64,000 bases of DNA, from positions 22,066,305 through 22,130,304 of the forward strand of contig NC_052488.1 of the NCBI RefSeq assembly GCF_009730915.1, read 5' to 3'. Below, piece by piece: positions 28,792 through 41,554 of the stretch. The stretch comes from Dioscorea cayenensis subsp. rotundata. Taxonomy: Eukaryota; Streptophyta; Magnoliopsida; Dioscoreales; Dioscoreaceae. How positions within the stretch are numbered: position 1 is the first letter of the stretch; every line of letters begins with the position of its first letter. The translations under genes and the position numbers were made by a program. The notes below the pieces were generated by a model. It was given only the letters and a program-made list of their open reading frames with translations, was not told where the DNA came from and did not search any database.

Positions 28792-31700
28792 TCAAGTCAA
28801 ACTAATTCTTGAAGGAAGAAGAATCCCTGGAGCTTGATGTTCCATTAGTTCATCTTCACAAGCAACAAGCCTGAGAACTGAAGGAGATGAGGCATTGCGG
28901 ACACGGCACTGCCGCGCCTCGTTGCAGCTCCTGCATAATGTCCTTTCAATCCAGTTACTCAACGCACTTCTTTCCTCTAATAACCATGATGCTGCTAGTA
29001 TTTGCAGCATTGCTTTTATATCAATCTCTAGGATGTAATCCGGCCCGATTGTTCGAAGAAATTTATAGGATATTTCTTTTATTATGTTATCGGCCAGAAC
29101 ATCGAAGTCGAAAGGCTTGAAGTTCACTCTCTCGTCCATTGATTTGAAGAATTCTTCCACCCATGAGTCTGAATTATTCTCATCAGCACTGCTGCATTGT
29201 GAATCAGTTCCTGACAACTCTTCAACAGGAAGGTTCAAATCCAGGAATGTCTTGAAGGTCTTATTTGCGCGATGCTCTCTGATGTCATCTGGAGCATCTA
29301 ACTTTCGTTTAGTTATAAAAGCCGAAGATTCTTTCTGAGAACTGATCACTAAGACATTTCCTTTCGGCATTATGCTTGGAGCATCTGCAAGGAGATCTAA
29401 TAATGATATTTTCATTTGACATCTCTGGGCCGAGAGAACTATTTCTTCTGAGAAACGAGCACATTCTTTACCATGAACTGTATTTGCTGTTGTTATAAAG
29501 ATAGCATTGTTAATGCTGATCTCTCTTCCATGAGAATCAGAAAATTTCCCAGTCCGAATGGCTTGGGATAAGGCATTCTGAACAAGCAAATCAGCTTTGT
29601 CCACGTTTTCTAAGAAGACAACCGACCATGGCTTCTTGCTCAGCTCCACAGCGATGTGATCGGTTAGTGTCTTGCCTCGAAAATTCATATCATAGACATC
29701 ACTTTCAGGAATGTAACATATTGCATTTGGACCAACAATGTCATCTTGGCAATTAAGGTCAGCAGAAACGAAGTTTTCTCTGCTATCAAACATCAATTCT
29801 GAAAGAGCCAATGCAACCTTTCTCTTCCCAACCTTATCAGGTCCATGGAAACTGAACCAGATATCTCCTTTCTGACTTGCACTGCGAAGCCTTTCAGCGC
29901 CTAATCGGCAGCTAAGTATCGCTTGGCTAATTGCCCATATAGCTTCCTCTTGCCTGCCTACTTTATCAACAAGACCATGAAAAATTGCCTTGAAATCTCT
30001 TGGCTCAGATTGACTGTCAGGAGAAAAACAACCGGTCGGCTTCTTCTTACCTTTCAGCCAGGAATCTGAGGAACAACAAGAGGAATACGATTGAACATGA
30101 ACTTCGGCAATGCTTCTAGGTTCTGCCTTTGCCTGAGAAGCTGGTTCTGCCTCCAGAGGTGTTCCCAGAACCAATTCTGTAGTAACAGAAGTCACAGAAG
30201 AAGGTGAAGCATGTTCATCAGGTGTATTCATGTCTGATAAAACTGGATGAGATTGGAAACCGTCTGTCTGAGGCTGTTCACTTGTTGAAGTTGGTCTCAC
30301 CTGAAGTTCTGATAATAAGTTTTTCGCCTCTAGGACCTCTGTGATCGGAAAAGCATGAGCCCAGTTGCTACTCTGTTTCTTATCCACCTCTAGCTTCTGT
30401 TTATCCGGAACATATTGGAGACGAACAATGTGCGGAAACAACTGATAGCTATCTGTTTCAATCATCTGAGACCCACAGTGCAGACGCTTACAGTTGTCAT
30501 CCCATTTCTTCTGCAAATCCAGCACTTTGGCATTCAACAAAGCTTTGTCATCTTTGGCCTGCACTGAAGTGATATATCACACAATGCTTACGCATAGAAT
30601 GATAGTATTCCTATCTATCAACTATCAACTATAACAGTAGAAAAAACACACACCTTTGTGAAATCCAATCCCTTATTTGAAGTATCAGTTTCAGTATTCC
30701 GCAACCAAGAAGGCAATATTTCTTGCCGCTGATCTTCCTTTGAAGTGTTAGACCATCCCTTGGCAATAGCAGCAACATCTTGCTCATACATATCATTGCA
30801 TAATTGGCAGCGGAGAAACATTGGTTGGCATGTACTGTTCATTGTATATTTTGACTCGCATGCCAAGGGGAAAAAACCACCAAATGGAACAAATGACTCC
30901 ATCAAACTGCAAAGATCACAAGTTAGAACAGTAAAAAAAAACACACAGAAAATTCACAAACAACATCATCTAGAACAACCGGAAAAATCATTCATTCATA
31001 ACAATCAATAACCAAAACAAGTCAAACATAAACACCAAACAGATGCCATATATAGATCATGGCTGTAAATTCTGTCTCAAGGCTTCTACGAAAACATCAT
31101 CACTGAATCAAGAATGAATTCAAATTTCCAAAACAAGATGGAAATAGTGAACAGAATCCAAACTCCAGAATAGCAAATGAAGAAACAGAGCATTGGACAA
31201 ACCTGTGAGACCTTGTGAGAGATCCTCCAGAACTATTCTTCACTGAAGTTATGGGAAGGAGTTGTAAATCCCAATCTTTATCCAGACATGGATGTTTGGA
31301 CAAGAGCTTCATATACGTCTCATACGTCGCAGACCACCCCATCACCCAAACCCTCCCTTTTCCGGCGAGCAACGCTGCTGTCACCTCCTCCACCACTCCA
31401 CTTATCGTTGAACACTCCACTAACCCCTTCAAATCCCCCAAAATCACCACCACTCCTGCCCCTTTCCCCATCTCCTCAACTTCCCCTGAGTTCCAATTCT
31501 CAATCCTCAATAGCTTCACTCCTCGGAGCTCTGCAGGGACGATGCTCGCGTTCTTCTGTTCAATAGCCCTAGCGAAATCTCGCCCCGCCTCCGCTGCTCC
31601 GACGCCGATCAAAATCGGATTTTTACAGCTTGATTTCGTTAGGGTTTCACCGATTCGGCGGCAATTCTCATCCCCAACATCGGAGGATAAGGGGAAGGGG

Positions 31701-32296
31701 AACGGGGAATCGAAGTTGCAGAGAAAGAGAGGAGGGCACCGAGCAGAGCGCGGAAACCGGAGAATCTGCGGAGGGGGCCGGAGCACAGCGAGCTTGATGT
31801 CACAGCTCCGGAACCCTGCCTCGCCAAACACCCGGCTCACCACCGGATCATCAAGTATCGCCATCAGCATCTGCTGAAGCTCAACCTTCACTCCCGCCAC
31901 CGACGTCGCCCCAGCCGCTCCCCCACTATACAAATGAAACGTATCCGGATTCCGGCGCTGATTCGCCTGCGATCTCTTTATAGCCGCCATGAGCGAGTTC
32001 GACACCGCCGGCTCCGCCGGCGGCGGGTGCGCCGACGGCAACCTATCAAGCGCCACCCCAAAGCAAAGCTCCAGCGCCTTGAACTGCAATCTCGGCGAGT
32101 ATGCCGCGCTCCTTGCACGTGCCAACGCATCTCTCAGCATCGGCGAGTGAAACGACGGCGACAGCAGCGCAGAGACAACATGCAGAGACGTCGTCTGTGC
32201 GTGCGCCCGCCGTCGCGCGACGGCCACCGCCTCGTCCAGCGCCCGCGCGGCGTCTCCGGCCACACATGCTCTCGCGCTTCCCACCGGCGTCGGCAT
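28792..32296 (-). CDS. D53: DWARF53/SMXL6-8-type strigolactone signalling repressor
   Basis: Three exons on the minus strand (32296-31203, 30906-30654, 30558-28792) give about 1,037 residues. The exon 1 donor could also be at 31212, three codons shorter. I chose the start MPTPVGSAR, which matches rice D53 (MPTPVAAAR); an in-frame Met ten codons upstream is less likely. Visible parts: double Clp-N domain (about 8-170), the conserved SLMESFVPFGGFF, and a C-terminal Clp ATPase-like domain with a degenerate P-loop (GPDKVGKRK, about 687). The FRGKT motif (about 741-745), whose region is deleted in dominant d53 mutants, and the EAR motif LDLNLP (888-893), which recruits TOPLESS, are also present. 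The protein is a nuclear repressor degraded through D14-D3/MAX2 when strigolactone is perceived. With degron and EAR intact it looks functional. Exon 1 is much more GC-rich than exon 3. Confidence 0.93.
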
Positions 32297-32452
32297 GCCT
32301 TCTCTTATACTCCCCAACAAACTCAATTAAAAAAATTTATATATAATTAAAAAAAACACACCAAAAAAAACATTTATATATACATAAATATATATATATA
32401 TATATATAAAAATATATATAACTCGTTATTATAATATCAATTGGAAGGTGAT

Positions 32453-32490
32453 GAAGAAGAAGAAGAAGAAGAAGAAGACGACGACGACGA
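32453..32490. repeat. (GAA)n followed by (GAC)n microsatellite in the SMXL 5' leader/promoter
   Basis: About nine GAA units run into four GAC units, about 160 bp upstream of the SMXL ATG. On the transcribed strand this is a pyrimidine-rich (TTC/GTC) tract, typical of plant 5' UTRs. Confidence 0.9.
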
Positions 32491-32529
32491 GAGCTCGGCG
32501 AGAAGAGAGACGAGTGTTCATGAAGAGAG

Positions 32530-35500
32530 CTTTTCATTATTTATATATAAATAAATAATTAATAAATAAATTAATTAATTAATTAATTAAACTGTTTATA
32601 TTTTTAATTTATAATATTAAAAAATTAAGGAGTGGAGTGGAGCCCACAAGCATAGATGCTTTTGGTTTCCCGTTCGCCCACTGGTCTTCGGATTGGCTGT
32701 TTGGTGTTTGATTAGCCAATGCTGTTTGATGAAATCACAGCCGTTTAGTTTTGGTAGGAACGTTTGGTATTGGTTGGAATTGGTGTTTGGTGTTTTGAAG
32801 AGGGTATGGTTGATAAGAGCGTTGAAAGGGAGAGGAGATGCTGCGTCCACTTGATATTTGGAGAGTGGGGCCCATAGTTTGATGTGGGAGTGACGTGGAT
32901 CGATGTGTGCCAGCAAGGACTTTAAAAAGTGGGGAAAAGAAAGAACACCTACTTTTAAATGGAAAAGGTTCTAAGTTGATATTATTATGATTTATGAACT
33001 TATAATAATATATTATCTATTTTGACTTGAATATAAATTATTATTATTATTATATATCATCATCTCATTCTTTTTTCTTTTTTCTTTTTTCTTTTTTAAA
33101 TATATATATATATATATATTTAAAAAATAAAGAATAAAATGAAGGTTGTGACTTGTGACTAAATGAATTGAGGACAGGTTTTATTGCTAATGGGTTAGGC
33201 TTATATTGATTAGTGGTAGACTTTGACTTTAAAAAATTCATTTATTTGATTCAATTTGATTATTTAGACCACAGATAATAATTACAATCGGGAAAATATG
33301 ATTCACGAACTCTATTGTTTGATAATGACACAGTGATCACATAATTGAATTAATTAATAAAAAAATCAGTATTTTAGAAATTTTACTTAATAATATTTTT
33401 AGTAAAGTAAACAGTTTTTTGTTTTTGGTTATTAAATTATCCCTTAAGAATAGTATTTTTTAAGATGTTTTTCTAGTTAAATTAATAAGATAATTTATTA
33501 TCAAAATACTAATGATTGGCATTAATATTATTATTATTATTGATCGGGTTTTGGAAAAGTTAAGACGGGCTAGCCCGGACAGGCCCGGTCCTTTTAAAGT
33601 GAGTTTGATAATGAGTCTAAAAAAATAGTTTGAAAGGGAGAGGGAAGAGGGTTGTTGTCATAACTTTTGAGCCATTGCTTATCTTTGTGATGATCAACAA
33701 CACCTTCCTTTGCTCATATGTCTATTTTTGGCATTTATGAGGTTCATGACACCCTAAAGTGTTTGGGCGCTAGCGTCCAAATCAATAGTTTATTTAATTG
33801 ATTAATTAAATGTCAATTAATATGTATTGTAATGTGTCTTTGATCTATGTAGATTTTTTTTTTTATATAAAATAAATAAACTATAATTATATTAACTATA
33901 TTAGAGTAAAAAAAAGTTCGGTGCATATATATAGATAAAATTTAACCATTTGGATAAAAGAAAAAACAAAAACAAAACTAAACTAAGGGAATATTAAAAT
34001 TATATAAATAAATTAGAGTTGCTTAGTCAATATTGACCGTAAACAATAATCACTAGATTTTAAGTTGTGTTTATCTGCTTGCCTTGATCAAACGGTGAGT
34101 AAAAGAAAAACAATATTGCATTTGATTGTAGATGCTCAAGTTTGCAGTATATTCCTATTTGAATATCAAACTATAGATATTTAGAAAACACATGATTAAT
34201 TTCAAGGGGAATAAATTAGGTATGGGATTGAGACCACTAGTAAAGATGTGGTTATTTTGCTCTAATTATATATTTTAAAAAATTACTTGAATAAGAATTT
34301 TTTAAAAATTTTAGATCTAGGAGAGCAGATTAGCTCTCCAAAATGGCTATGCCTCAATTAGAGAGGTAAGAGACTTATCAAAGCTGTGGCAAAACCAAAT
34401 CTTTGACAAAACTGATTTCATATTTTAAAGGCAAAAAAAATGATGATCTACTGTTTTACAGCGACATAACAATAGCACGAACTTAGCAATAGGTAAACCA
34501 TTACATCCTATCGATTTCTTTAAACAAAAGTCCATATAATTGATATCTCATACATTTTAGATAAAATAATTAAAAACAAAAAACAAAAGGTATATATATA
34601 TATATATATGTATGTGTGTATATATATATATATATAAATTTGAACAAAAAATAAGGCTATTGATTAAGCTAGCTAAAGGACAAAAAAAGAAACAATAGTT
34701 TGATTAGTGATATCAAAGAAAAAGCAAAATTAGGATTTAAGTAATAGATTGATGTGCTGCCTTCTCCTCTCCACTTCAATGACTAGACGTGATGATACAT
34801 AATAAAGGTGGTAATGGAGCCATGGTGGTGGTGTTGATGATGATGATGACGATGATGATGGTGGAGATGAGAATAAAACCTCCCCAAGATAAGCATCTTC
34901 AAACTCGAACCCTTAACACGAGTCCAAAAGACTTCATGAGTTGAGACTCGGGCCCTCCACATCTTCACACAATCTTTAACACTATTTTCAAGCTCTGCCA
35001 CAAATTAATTAAGACAATATTGTGACATCTCTTTTTATATGTTTGTCTTGACTAAAATACCTTACATTATTATTCAATGTTTGTGAATAATAAGTAAAAT
35101 AAATTATTTCATTGGACCCAACTCAATTATTTTGAGAGGGGACAAATGAAAGGTTGAGCTTTTGAGTGATGATGATGGTCCAAATAAAAAAAATAAATAT
35201 GGTCCCCCAGTTCTTTCAAAGAAAATAAATAAATTTAATAATCATGGCATCATATTCGGTAAAATTAAAAAGGTAAGCTATGTTGAGATTAATTACAAGT
35301 GGGATGGAATTTGCGGACCCATATATATATCCATTAAAAGGCATAGAAACATGGATGAGATATTTTCGAATTTTTTGTGGTATTGATTAGAATTCAATTT
35401 AAGATATTCTTATTGATGATGTAATTGTGTTTTTGGAATGAGAATTGTTCACTCTAATTTCAACTTTATATTTTTCTTTTGCTTATTCTAAAGTTAGATT

Positions 35501-35760
35501 CGCCGACTTTCAAATAATTTTAAGAATTTCATAAATATTCTCTTTATATAAAAGTCCACCAAAGACGTGTCGAAATAATATTTAGCAAGTTGGTCTTAAT
35601 TATTCCAATAGTCGACATCATCAAATGGAATATACACGATATTGGAATATTATGAGTTCGGCGTACATACTTATCATGTTCATATTGAGAATTAATTATC
35701 TAAATGTTTTTCACTAAGAATTACTATTTTACATAAAATATCAACTCGGGTATGTTTTAT
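32530..35760. other. Intergenic, SMXL upstream region and spacer
   Basis: Extremely AT-rich apart from 32640-32930, which is of more balanced composition. It holds C/T runs near 33067-33097, (TA)n arrays near 33103-33120 and 34591-34637, and a 12-bp GC palindrome CGGGCTAGCCCG at 33566-33577. A His-rich 72-codon ORF (minus, 34783-35001) comes mostly from a GAT/GGT repeat and is not called as a gene. Confidence 0.5.
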
Positions 35761-35764
35761 AAAT

Positions 35765-36220
35765 ATATGCATGCATGCATGGCTTTCATTCACAATTCAT
35801 GGCATTGCACTCAATATATAAATAAATATTCAGTTAATTAGTCATGACATGCATGAAAACAAGGAAATATACATGCATGCATAGCTCTCATATATGGTAC
35901 TAAAACTGCATGCTTTAAACTCCACGTACGTGTATCTATCTGCATGCATGCACGTCTACGTTCATAACTCTATATTAATACTTCAAATAACCAGTACTCC
36001 ATGATGATGCATCTATATATATATATATTGCATTGGTATCATAAGAATTGCTGAATAAATATTATAAAAAAAATACCCTACGACTTGAATTAGAAACTAG
36101 GCATGAACTCTTTAATTAATAGGTTTAATTACCTCGAATAAATGCATGCATGCCAACGTACGTAAACACGTTGATGACTTCACCAATTAACACCTCACCA
36201 AAGTTCAAACAACCTGCATG
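35765..36220. promoter_or_regulatory. Cluster of RY elements (CATGCA/TGCATG)
   Basis: Within about 450 bp there are at least seven CATGCATG or CATGCA cores: near 35767-35781, 35851, 35872-35880, 35907, 35941-35950, 36142-36152 and 36214. RY motifs are binding sites of B3 factors (ABI3, FUS3, LEC2 types). The density is high even for AT-rich DNA. No gene is identified next to it, so the role is inferred. Confidence 0.45.
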
Positions 36221-36935
36221 CAGTTCTCGTTACTGCTAAAAATTTTATTAAAGAATGATGCACAGAAAGGTAGGTATAATCTTTAATTTCTTTTGAATTA
36301 AATAAGGAGTATAACATAAGATTAGTAATGATCTCTTTGAGTATATTATAATATTATATTATATATATATATTTATATATATTATCATAGAGTCATGATC
36401 CAATGAAGTTGAATGACAGGGACCAAACTAAGTTCAAACAAACCAGTTCTCGTTACTGCTAAAAATTTAATTAAATATTGATGCACAGAAAGGTAGGTAT
36501 AATCTAGCTCTAATCCCCTTTGAATTAAATAACAAGTAAAACATAAGATTAATAATGATCTCTATGATAATCATATTGTATAAATATATATTAACTCACA
36601 ATTAATTAATGCAGTTGAATGAGAGGGAGAGATGGATGCTTAATTAGTTAATTATGTGTGTGTAAATTAATCACTCAACCAAATTAAGTTCAAACAAGCA
36701 GTACTTCTTGTAATTACTGCTAAACATTATTTATGAAAGAATGATGAATAAAAAGGTGCATATATATAATCTGTAGTAATCTTCCCCTTTGAATTGAATT
36801 AGAATTTAGAAGTAAAAGGCAAGATTAATAATGATAACTTTGAGTAAATAATATATATATATATATATAATATTATGCAGTCACTATCCAATGAAGTTGA
36901 ATGACAGGGAGATGGATGCTTATGTGTGTACATGG
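36201..36935. repeat. Three tandem copies of a ~240-bp unit
   Basis: Units begin at about 36201, 36430 and 36686, each with AAGTTCAAAC. The shared order is TTCTCGTTACTGCTAAAAATTT, GATGCACAGAAAGGTAGGTATAATC, TTTGAATTAAAT, AACATAAGATTA and ATGAAGTTGAATGACAGGGA. Units 1 and 2 are the most alike; unit 3 has more differences and an (AT)n insertion. No open frame runs through them. The region ends just before the TATA-like element at 37000. Confidence 0.8.
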
Positions 36936-36999
36936 GGGACCAGAGCATAGAGGACATTGTGGTGCACCTGGTGGTCATGGCTGACAGCACACGCATGCA

Positions 37000-37048
37000 C
37001 TATAAAGAGAGAAAGAGAAAGAGAAAGAGAAAGAGAAAGAGAAAGGGA
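37000..37048 (+). promoter_or_regulatory. TATA box plus (GAAAGA)n leader of an unidentified transcription unit
   Basis: CTATAAAG at 37000-37007 is a textbook TATA box, directly followed by a GA-rich hexamer repeat (37007-37046) as seen in many plant 5' UTRs. No ORF with family resemblance follows within 1 kb, so a non-coding or very short-peptide transcript is possible. Confidence 0.4.
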
Positions 37049-38271
37049 GAGAGATTCACTTTGAGTGGCCATCAACATATTCAACCTTCCACTCTCTTTG
37101 CCATTTGAAATCCTTTCAGAATCTTTTTCTTTGTAAAGTGGGCATCTTCCTATATACTCACTCTCCATTCTCTTTTCTCTCTATCTTTATAATTTTTTTT
37201 TTATATATATATTTTTTTGCTCCTTTTGATTTCCTCACTGTGTTTCTCAGTGACAAAGCTATGCTACTTTTGAGGATGTGCCTTTCCCTGCATTGTTGGG
37301 GCACTCCTCTCCATTGATATTCACTAATAATGATGAACATTATTAATTAAATAACAGCATCTCTCAACTTTCATATGTATAGCAAAGCTTTATGCTTTGT
37401 TACTTTAATAGTTTAATTTGAATTTATATTCACACACACAAAATTTTTACTGGGTTCATGAGTCATGACAAGAGTAAATAAAATTTTCATCTTCTACATA
37501 AAATTAAAGATATATTGTCTTCAGTGTTCAGGTACACGTACAAAAGTTCTCAAGTGTTTGGTCTGAACATACACAGAGTACTTGTGAGTAAGTTTGATGG
37601 ACTTAAAAATTGAGGAAATTAAGTAGCACGCGCTGCTGGTGAGACATGATAGCTGCTGAGCAGCAGCGTTAGTTTGGAAGGCCTGCCTGAGTGCCTGGAA
37701 AACCTTTTGTCATTTGGAAGTTGACATGCTTTTTAGTGAATGGGACTACACTATCAAACCTCAACTTTTTCTCCTCAACATACATTGTAATATATATATA
37801 TATATGTCTTTATTATTTCTCACCACCTCTTTTTCATATAAACATCAGCAGGAGAAGGTGGTCCAGCTTTATTCATAATGCATAATGAAGTCCATTGAAT
37901 TGTGTACTTGGAGTCCAAAGAAACACTCTACCCAAACAGTGTGCTGGAAAGTGATGATTTGAGAGCTAAAAGAATACATTGAAACTGAAACAAAAGGTTT
38001 CTTCTTCTTCTTCTTCTTCTTCTTCTTCTTTTCAATGGGCCATACATGCAATTTCCAACAGTGTTGTCCATTTGGCCTTTGGATTTCATCAATTTGCAAA
38101 ATTGATTCAGTTATCAACAGTATATATTTACAACTTGAGCATTAGCACATTATATCATCGAGACAGTAGGGACAGTGATTCATGTTATACACAAGTTTGA
38201 AAATAACATCAGGCGAAAATGGTGCACGGTCAGACGGCAGTGAAACCCGACAGATTTAAGGGTCTTTAAGA
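37049..38271. other. Spacer downstream of the TATA/GA element to the DnaJ gene
   Basis: C/T-rich then AT-rich sequence. Items seen: a 10-bp-stem hairpin (37272-37282 with 37300-37309), CTG-rich inverted repeats near 37630-37667 and a (TTC)11 microsatellite at 37999-38031. The last ~150 bases are probably the DnaJ 3' UTR. Confidence 0.5.
37999..38031. repeat. (TTC)11 microsatellite
   Basis: An uninterrupted TTC array about 240 bp beyond the stop codon of the DnaJ gene. Confidence 0.95.
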
Positions 38272-41200
38272 TCAAGACAGTACCTGCTTGATGGCTGCCT
38301 TCTGATCAGAAGTAAGCCTGTTGGGATATTTAATTTGAAACTTGATTCTCAGATTGCCTTTCTTCAATGGTTCCTTTGTAATTGGCATCCCTTCACCTTG
38401 AACAACTTCTTCGTATGTGGGGCTGATGACAGTTTTGATTGGGATTGTCAAATTCCGGCCATCCAATGCTGTCAACTGCACTGTGTAACCTGTTAAGGCT
38501 TCGAGGAGAGAGATCTTCTGAGTGACAATCAAGTCATTCTTATCCCTTTTAAAAACACCATGTGGCCTTTCATCGATTATGAAGACCAAATCGGATGGTA
38601 TTAAGTTCTGTAGCGCATTTCCCTTCTCAGGAAATGTTATCTTTGTCCCTTTCTTCCACCCTGGTTTGATATCAATTGTCAAGATCTCCTCTATGGTTGA
38701 TGGCCTCCTGTAGTAGCAAACAAGATAAAATTGATTGAATCCAAACACACCACTGAAGCACAAACAATGATCTAATGGTCCAACAAATTGAGCAAGTTAA
38801 CTGATCAAAGGGACTCGCAGTGTTGTCAGACACCCTAAATAATACAATATAGTCCATCCTTAACCCCACGTTTTTTTCACCAGATCTTTTGCTATAGATA
38901 TGTTTGTTTGCACTACTAGTAAATATACCTTTTTGTGAAGAATATCACAAAGGTAAGGACGCAATCACAAGGATTGAAAGACTTGTTACACTACAACAGT
39001 GCCTATATAGGACGATATTAGTTATTCTTTAGTGCATGCAAACTTCTTTTTTACCACAGACCAGTAAAATAAATAAATTAAATAATATCCACACCTTTAT
39101 TGGATGAAATCAGAAATTGGCCATCAAGTATTTCTCCTTTATAACCATCCAATCTCTCATCACAATAGATTGTAGTTGCTTACAAAAGAAAATCATACAC
39201 CAACGTCATGCAGTCACAGAGCAAGATCAAAAGATGAACAACAAAACCCTTTGAAAAGAAGAGGGATGGTTTTCATGGAAGACCTAAAAAATATGACTAT
39301 ATTAAAGCAAGTTGGACTGTTGGAGCAAAAATAACACAAATGGTAAAAATAACTATTAGCCATTGCAAATTGGGAGTAACTAGAATCTATTGATATTTAT
39401 TACTCGTGGAAAGAACTGATGCCGTTTACAAATATCTGAAATACTTTGTTTATCAAAGCAACTCAATCTCATTTGAGATGAAAAAGACTAGTATAGTAGT
39501 AGATAGGTTTTTAGCTGAAATGGAGAAGTTAGTATCAAGAATTAAGATCCTTTAGAAAAGAACTTGTTCTTCAACCAAGGGAACTGAAACTACACAAAAC
39601 TGACAAAAATAATTAGGAGGCATGCCAAGGTGCGCAAGTGTCATGCTAGTATAACTTAAAACCAATCAAATTTAGTTAATCCATGAAGGAGGGGGGCAAG
39701 AAACCCAAACATTCACCTTAATCAGTAGGGCAGGACAATAGCATGTACAATGGGCAATTAAATTTAGAACATCAACTACAGATATATAAATGGGCTAGGA
39801 TTGAACAAATAAGAAGCGCATTTGAATTCAGATCATCAACAAGCTCAAGCTCAGCCAGAATACAAATCCAAGCTGGAGCAAGCCATTGAGCTTGATTTGT
39901 CTAAACATGAAACAAACTGCTCACTTGCGGCTGAAGCCAAGACATGAACCTGGGTTTGTTAAAGAAAAAGTCCATATTGAGTGAAGGCTTTTATCAAGCA
40001 TTTTCAACTAACACTGGATACTTAAAGTTTTGATATATAATTGTGTACATAATCCATATCAATATATTACTGTAAGAAAAAAATAAAATAAAACAGAAAC
40101 CAATTAAGTTAAGTCAAACTAGCCATGCCATGCTTAGGCTTAATTCAACAATAAACTTCAAACTTAGTTAAGTTAGTGCAATTATTAATAGATTGAATTA
40201 TATTCAAGCTTAGGTCAAGCCAAACATGGCTTGCTCACATTCAGTTTGGCTGGTTAACAGCCCTAGCACCTACTATTGTCGCAAGAATTCAAGAATCTAC
40301 CCTCATGACTTTCATGTGTGCAATTTTTGGTTGCATTCTCCTCTTTCAGCACAAAGGGATCACTGAGCATTAACTCAATCAAGTTTCAATGAGATGCATA
40401 TAACAAATTTAAGTAGTGCTCCTCGAGAATTTAATTCTCACATCAACATGTTCGAACAATTTCTGCAATGTGAACCTCATTTGGCTCCACTGCCTCCACT
40501 ACATACAATAAAATGAGCTCTATGCATATACAGCCTCATTTGGCCCCAGTCCTCTGTAATATGCTTATGGGTCTATAAGGTCAATAAAAGTAAAAACACA
40601 GCACGGGTGACAATACAAATTTTAACTATTAGTAGCGCTCATAGATATCCACCCAAAAGATTGCCATCTAAATTTGTCCTAATCTTGTGTTCACCTACAT
40701 ATACACCCTCTATAATGTTCATAAAAAGGCTCCTGCATTGATTGCAAATATTACAGAAAAGAAAGAAACAAACAGAAGAAATGAAAGAAAAAAAAGGAAA
40801 TTACAGATATAGCAGAATTCAATCTCAAACCACATCACCAGGTAACCAAAGAAATTCAAGAAAAATATAATTTTTATCAGTAAGAATGCAAAGAGGAGCA
40901 CTCACCCACTTGAATCAATGACATCCCTCGAAATCTTCATCTTCTTTGTCGTCCCCTTGTACAAATCCTCCAAGCTACAAGCCAGCGTACGCTCAATTTG
41001 GGCCCCTTTCCTCATCCCCCCACTGCCCGAAGCCTCCCCACCGCCCATTCCACCACGAAACGCCGAAAAGATATCATCCGATAACCCATTAGGAAACCTC
41101 CGAACTCCACCCGAATCCCCAGCGCCACCACCAAACGGGCTGGCAGACCCAAAGAACTCCGAGAAAATCTCAAAAGCGCTCCTAGGGTTGAACTTAAACT

Positions 41201-41554
41201 CCGACGTCCCAGGATACGCTGACGACCCACCGGCCGGCGGCGGGACCTGGCCCTTGAGTCCTTCCTCTCCATACTGATCATAGATTTCCCGTTTCTTCGG
41301 ATCAGTCAAAACCTATCAACGAAGAAAGATACAAGAAATCAACTTTAGGGTTTACAGATTCCGCAAAGATAGAGAGAAGGCATGATAACCTCGTATGCCT
41401 CAGAGATCTTCTTGAACTTGGCCTCAGCGTCCTTCTTGTTGCTAGGGTTCTTGTCCGGGTGCCATTGCATGGCGAGCTTGCGGTACGCCTTCTTGATCTC
41501 TTCCTCCTTCGAGCTCCGATCCACCTGCAATATCTTATAGTAGTCCATCCCCAT
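38272..41554 (-). CDS. Type II DnaJ/HSP40 co-chaperone (DNAJB1/Sis1-like)
   Basis: Three exons on the minus strand (41554-41390, 41312-40906, 38707-38272) give 335 residues, a normal length for plant DNAJB1-like proteins. The J domain (MGMDYYKIL start) has HPD at 32-34. A Gly/Phe-rich region follows (about 75-150, [17 protein letters not shown]). The two C-terminal beta-domains include [32 protein letters not shown] and [10 protein letters not shown]. There is no cysteine-rich zinc-finger region, so it is type II. It stimulates Hsp70 ATPase and delivers unfolded clients in the cytosol/nucleus. Intron 2 is 2.2 kb. An in-frame Met 25 codons upstream (41629) would add a basic/acidic leader; I prefer the family start at 41554. 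The gene stands head to head with the PPR gene. Confidence 0.93.

Noticed and set aside
31215-32350. Long plus-strand ORFs opposite the SMXL gene
   Set aside because: They are antisense shadows of GC-rich exon 1. The minus-strand frame matches D53 throughout.
33566-33577. GC palindrome CGGGCTAGCCCG as a regulatory site or element end
   Set aside because: It is a single 12-bp occurrence with no partner, duplication or gene nearby.
34783-35001. 72-codon minus-strand ORF with a His-rich tail
   Set aside because: The His run comes from a GAT/GGT trinucleotide repeat. The rest shows no family resemblance, no TATA box and no splice partner, so it is not supported as a gene, although its first ~40 residues are not obviously random.
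35767-35781. ATGCATGC repeats as a microsatellite
   Set aside because: The motif recurs in separate places over 450 bp rather than as one array, so it is reported as an RY cluster instead.
37235-37260. Resemblance of TGTGTTTCTCAGTGAC to miR398
   Set aside because: It has several mismatches, an inserted base and no long foldback partner nearby.
36926-37317. Short ORFs over the TATA/GA element, including one with a KRKRKR repeat
   Set aside because: They are read-through of the GAAAGA microsatellite and AT-rich leader, with no conserved protein features.
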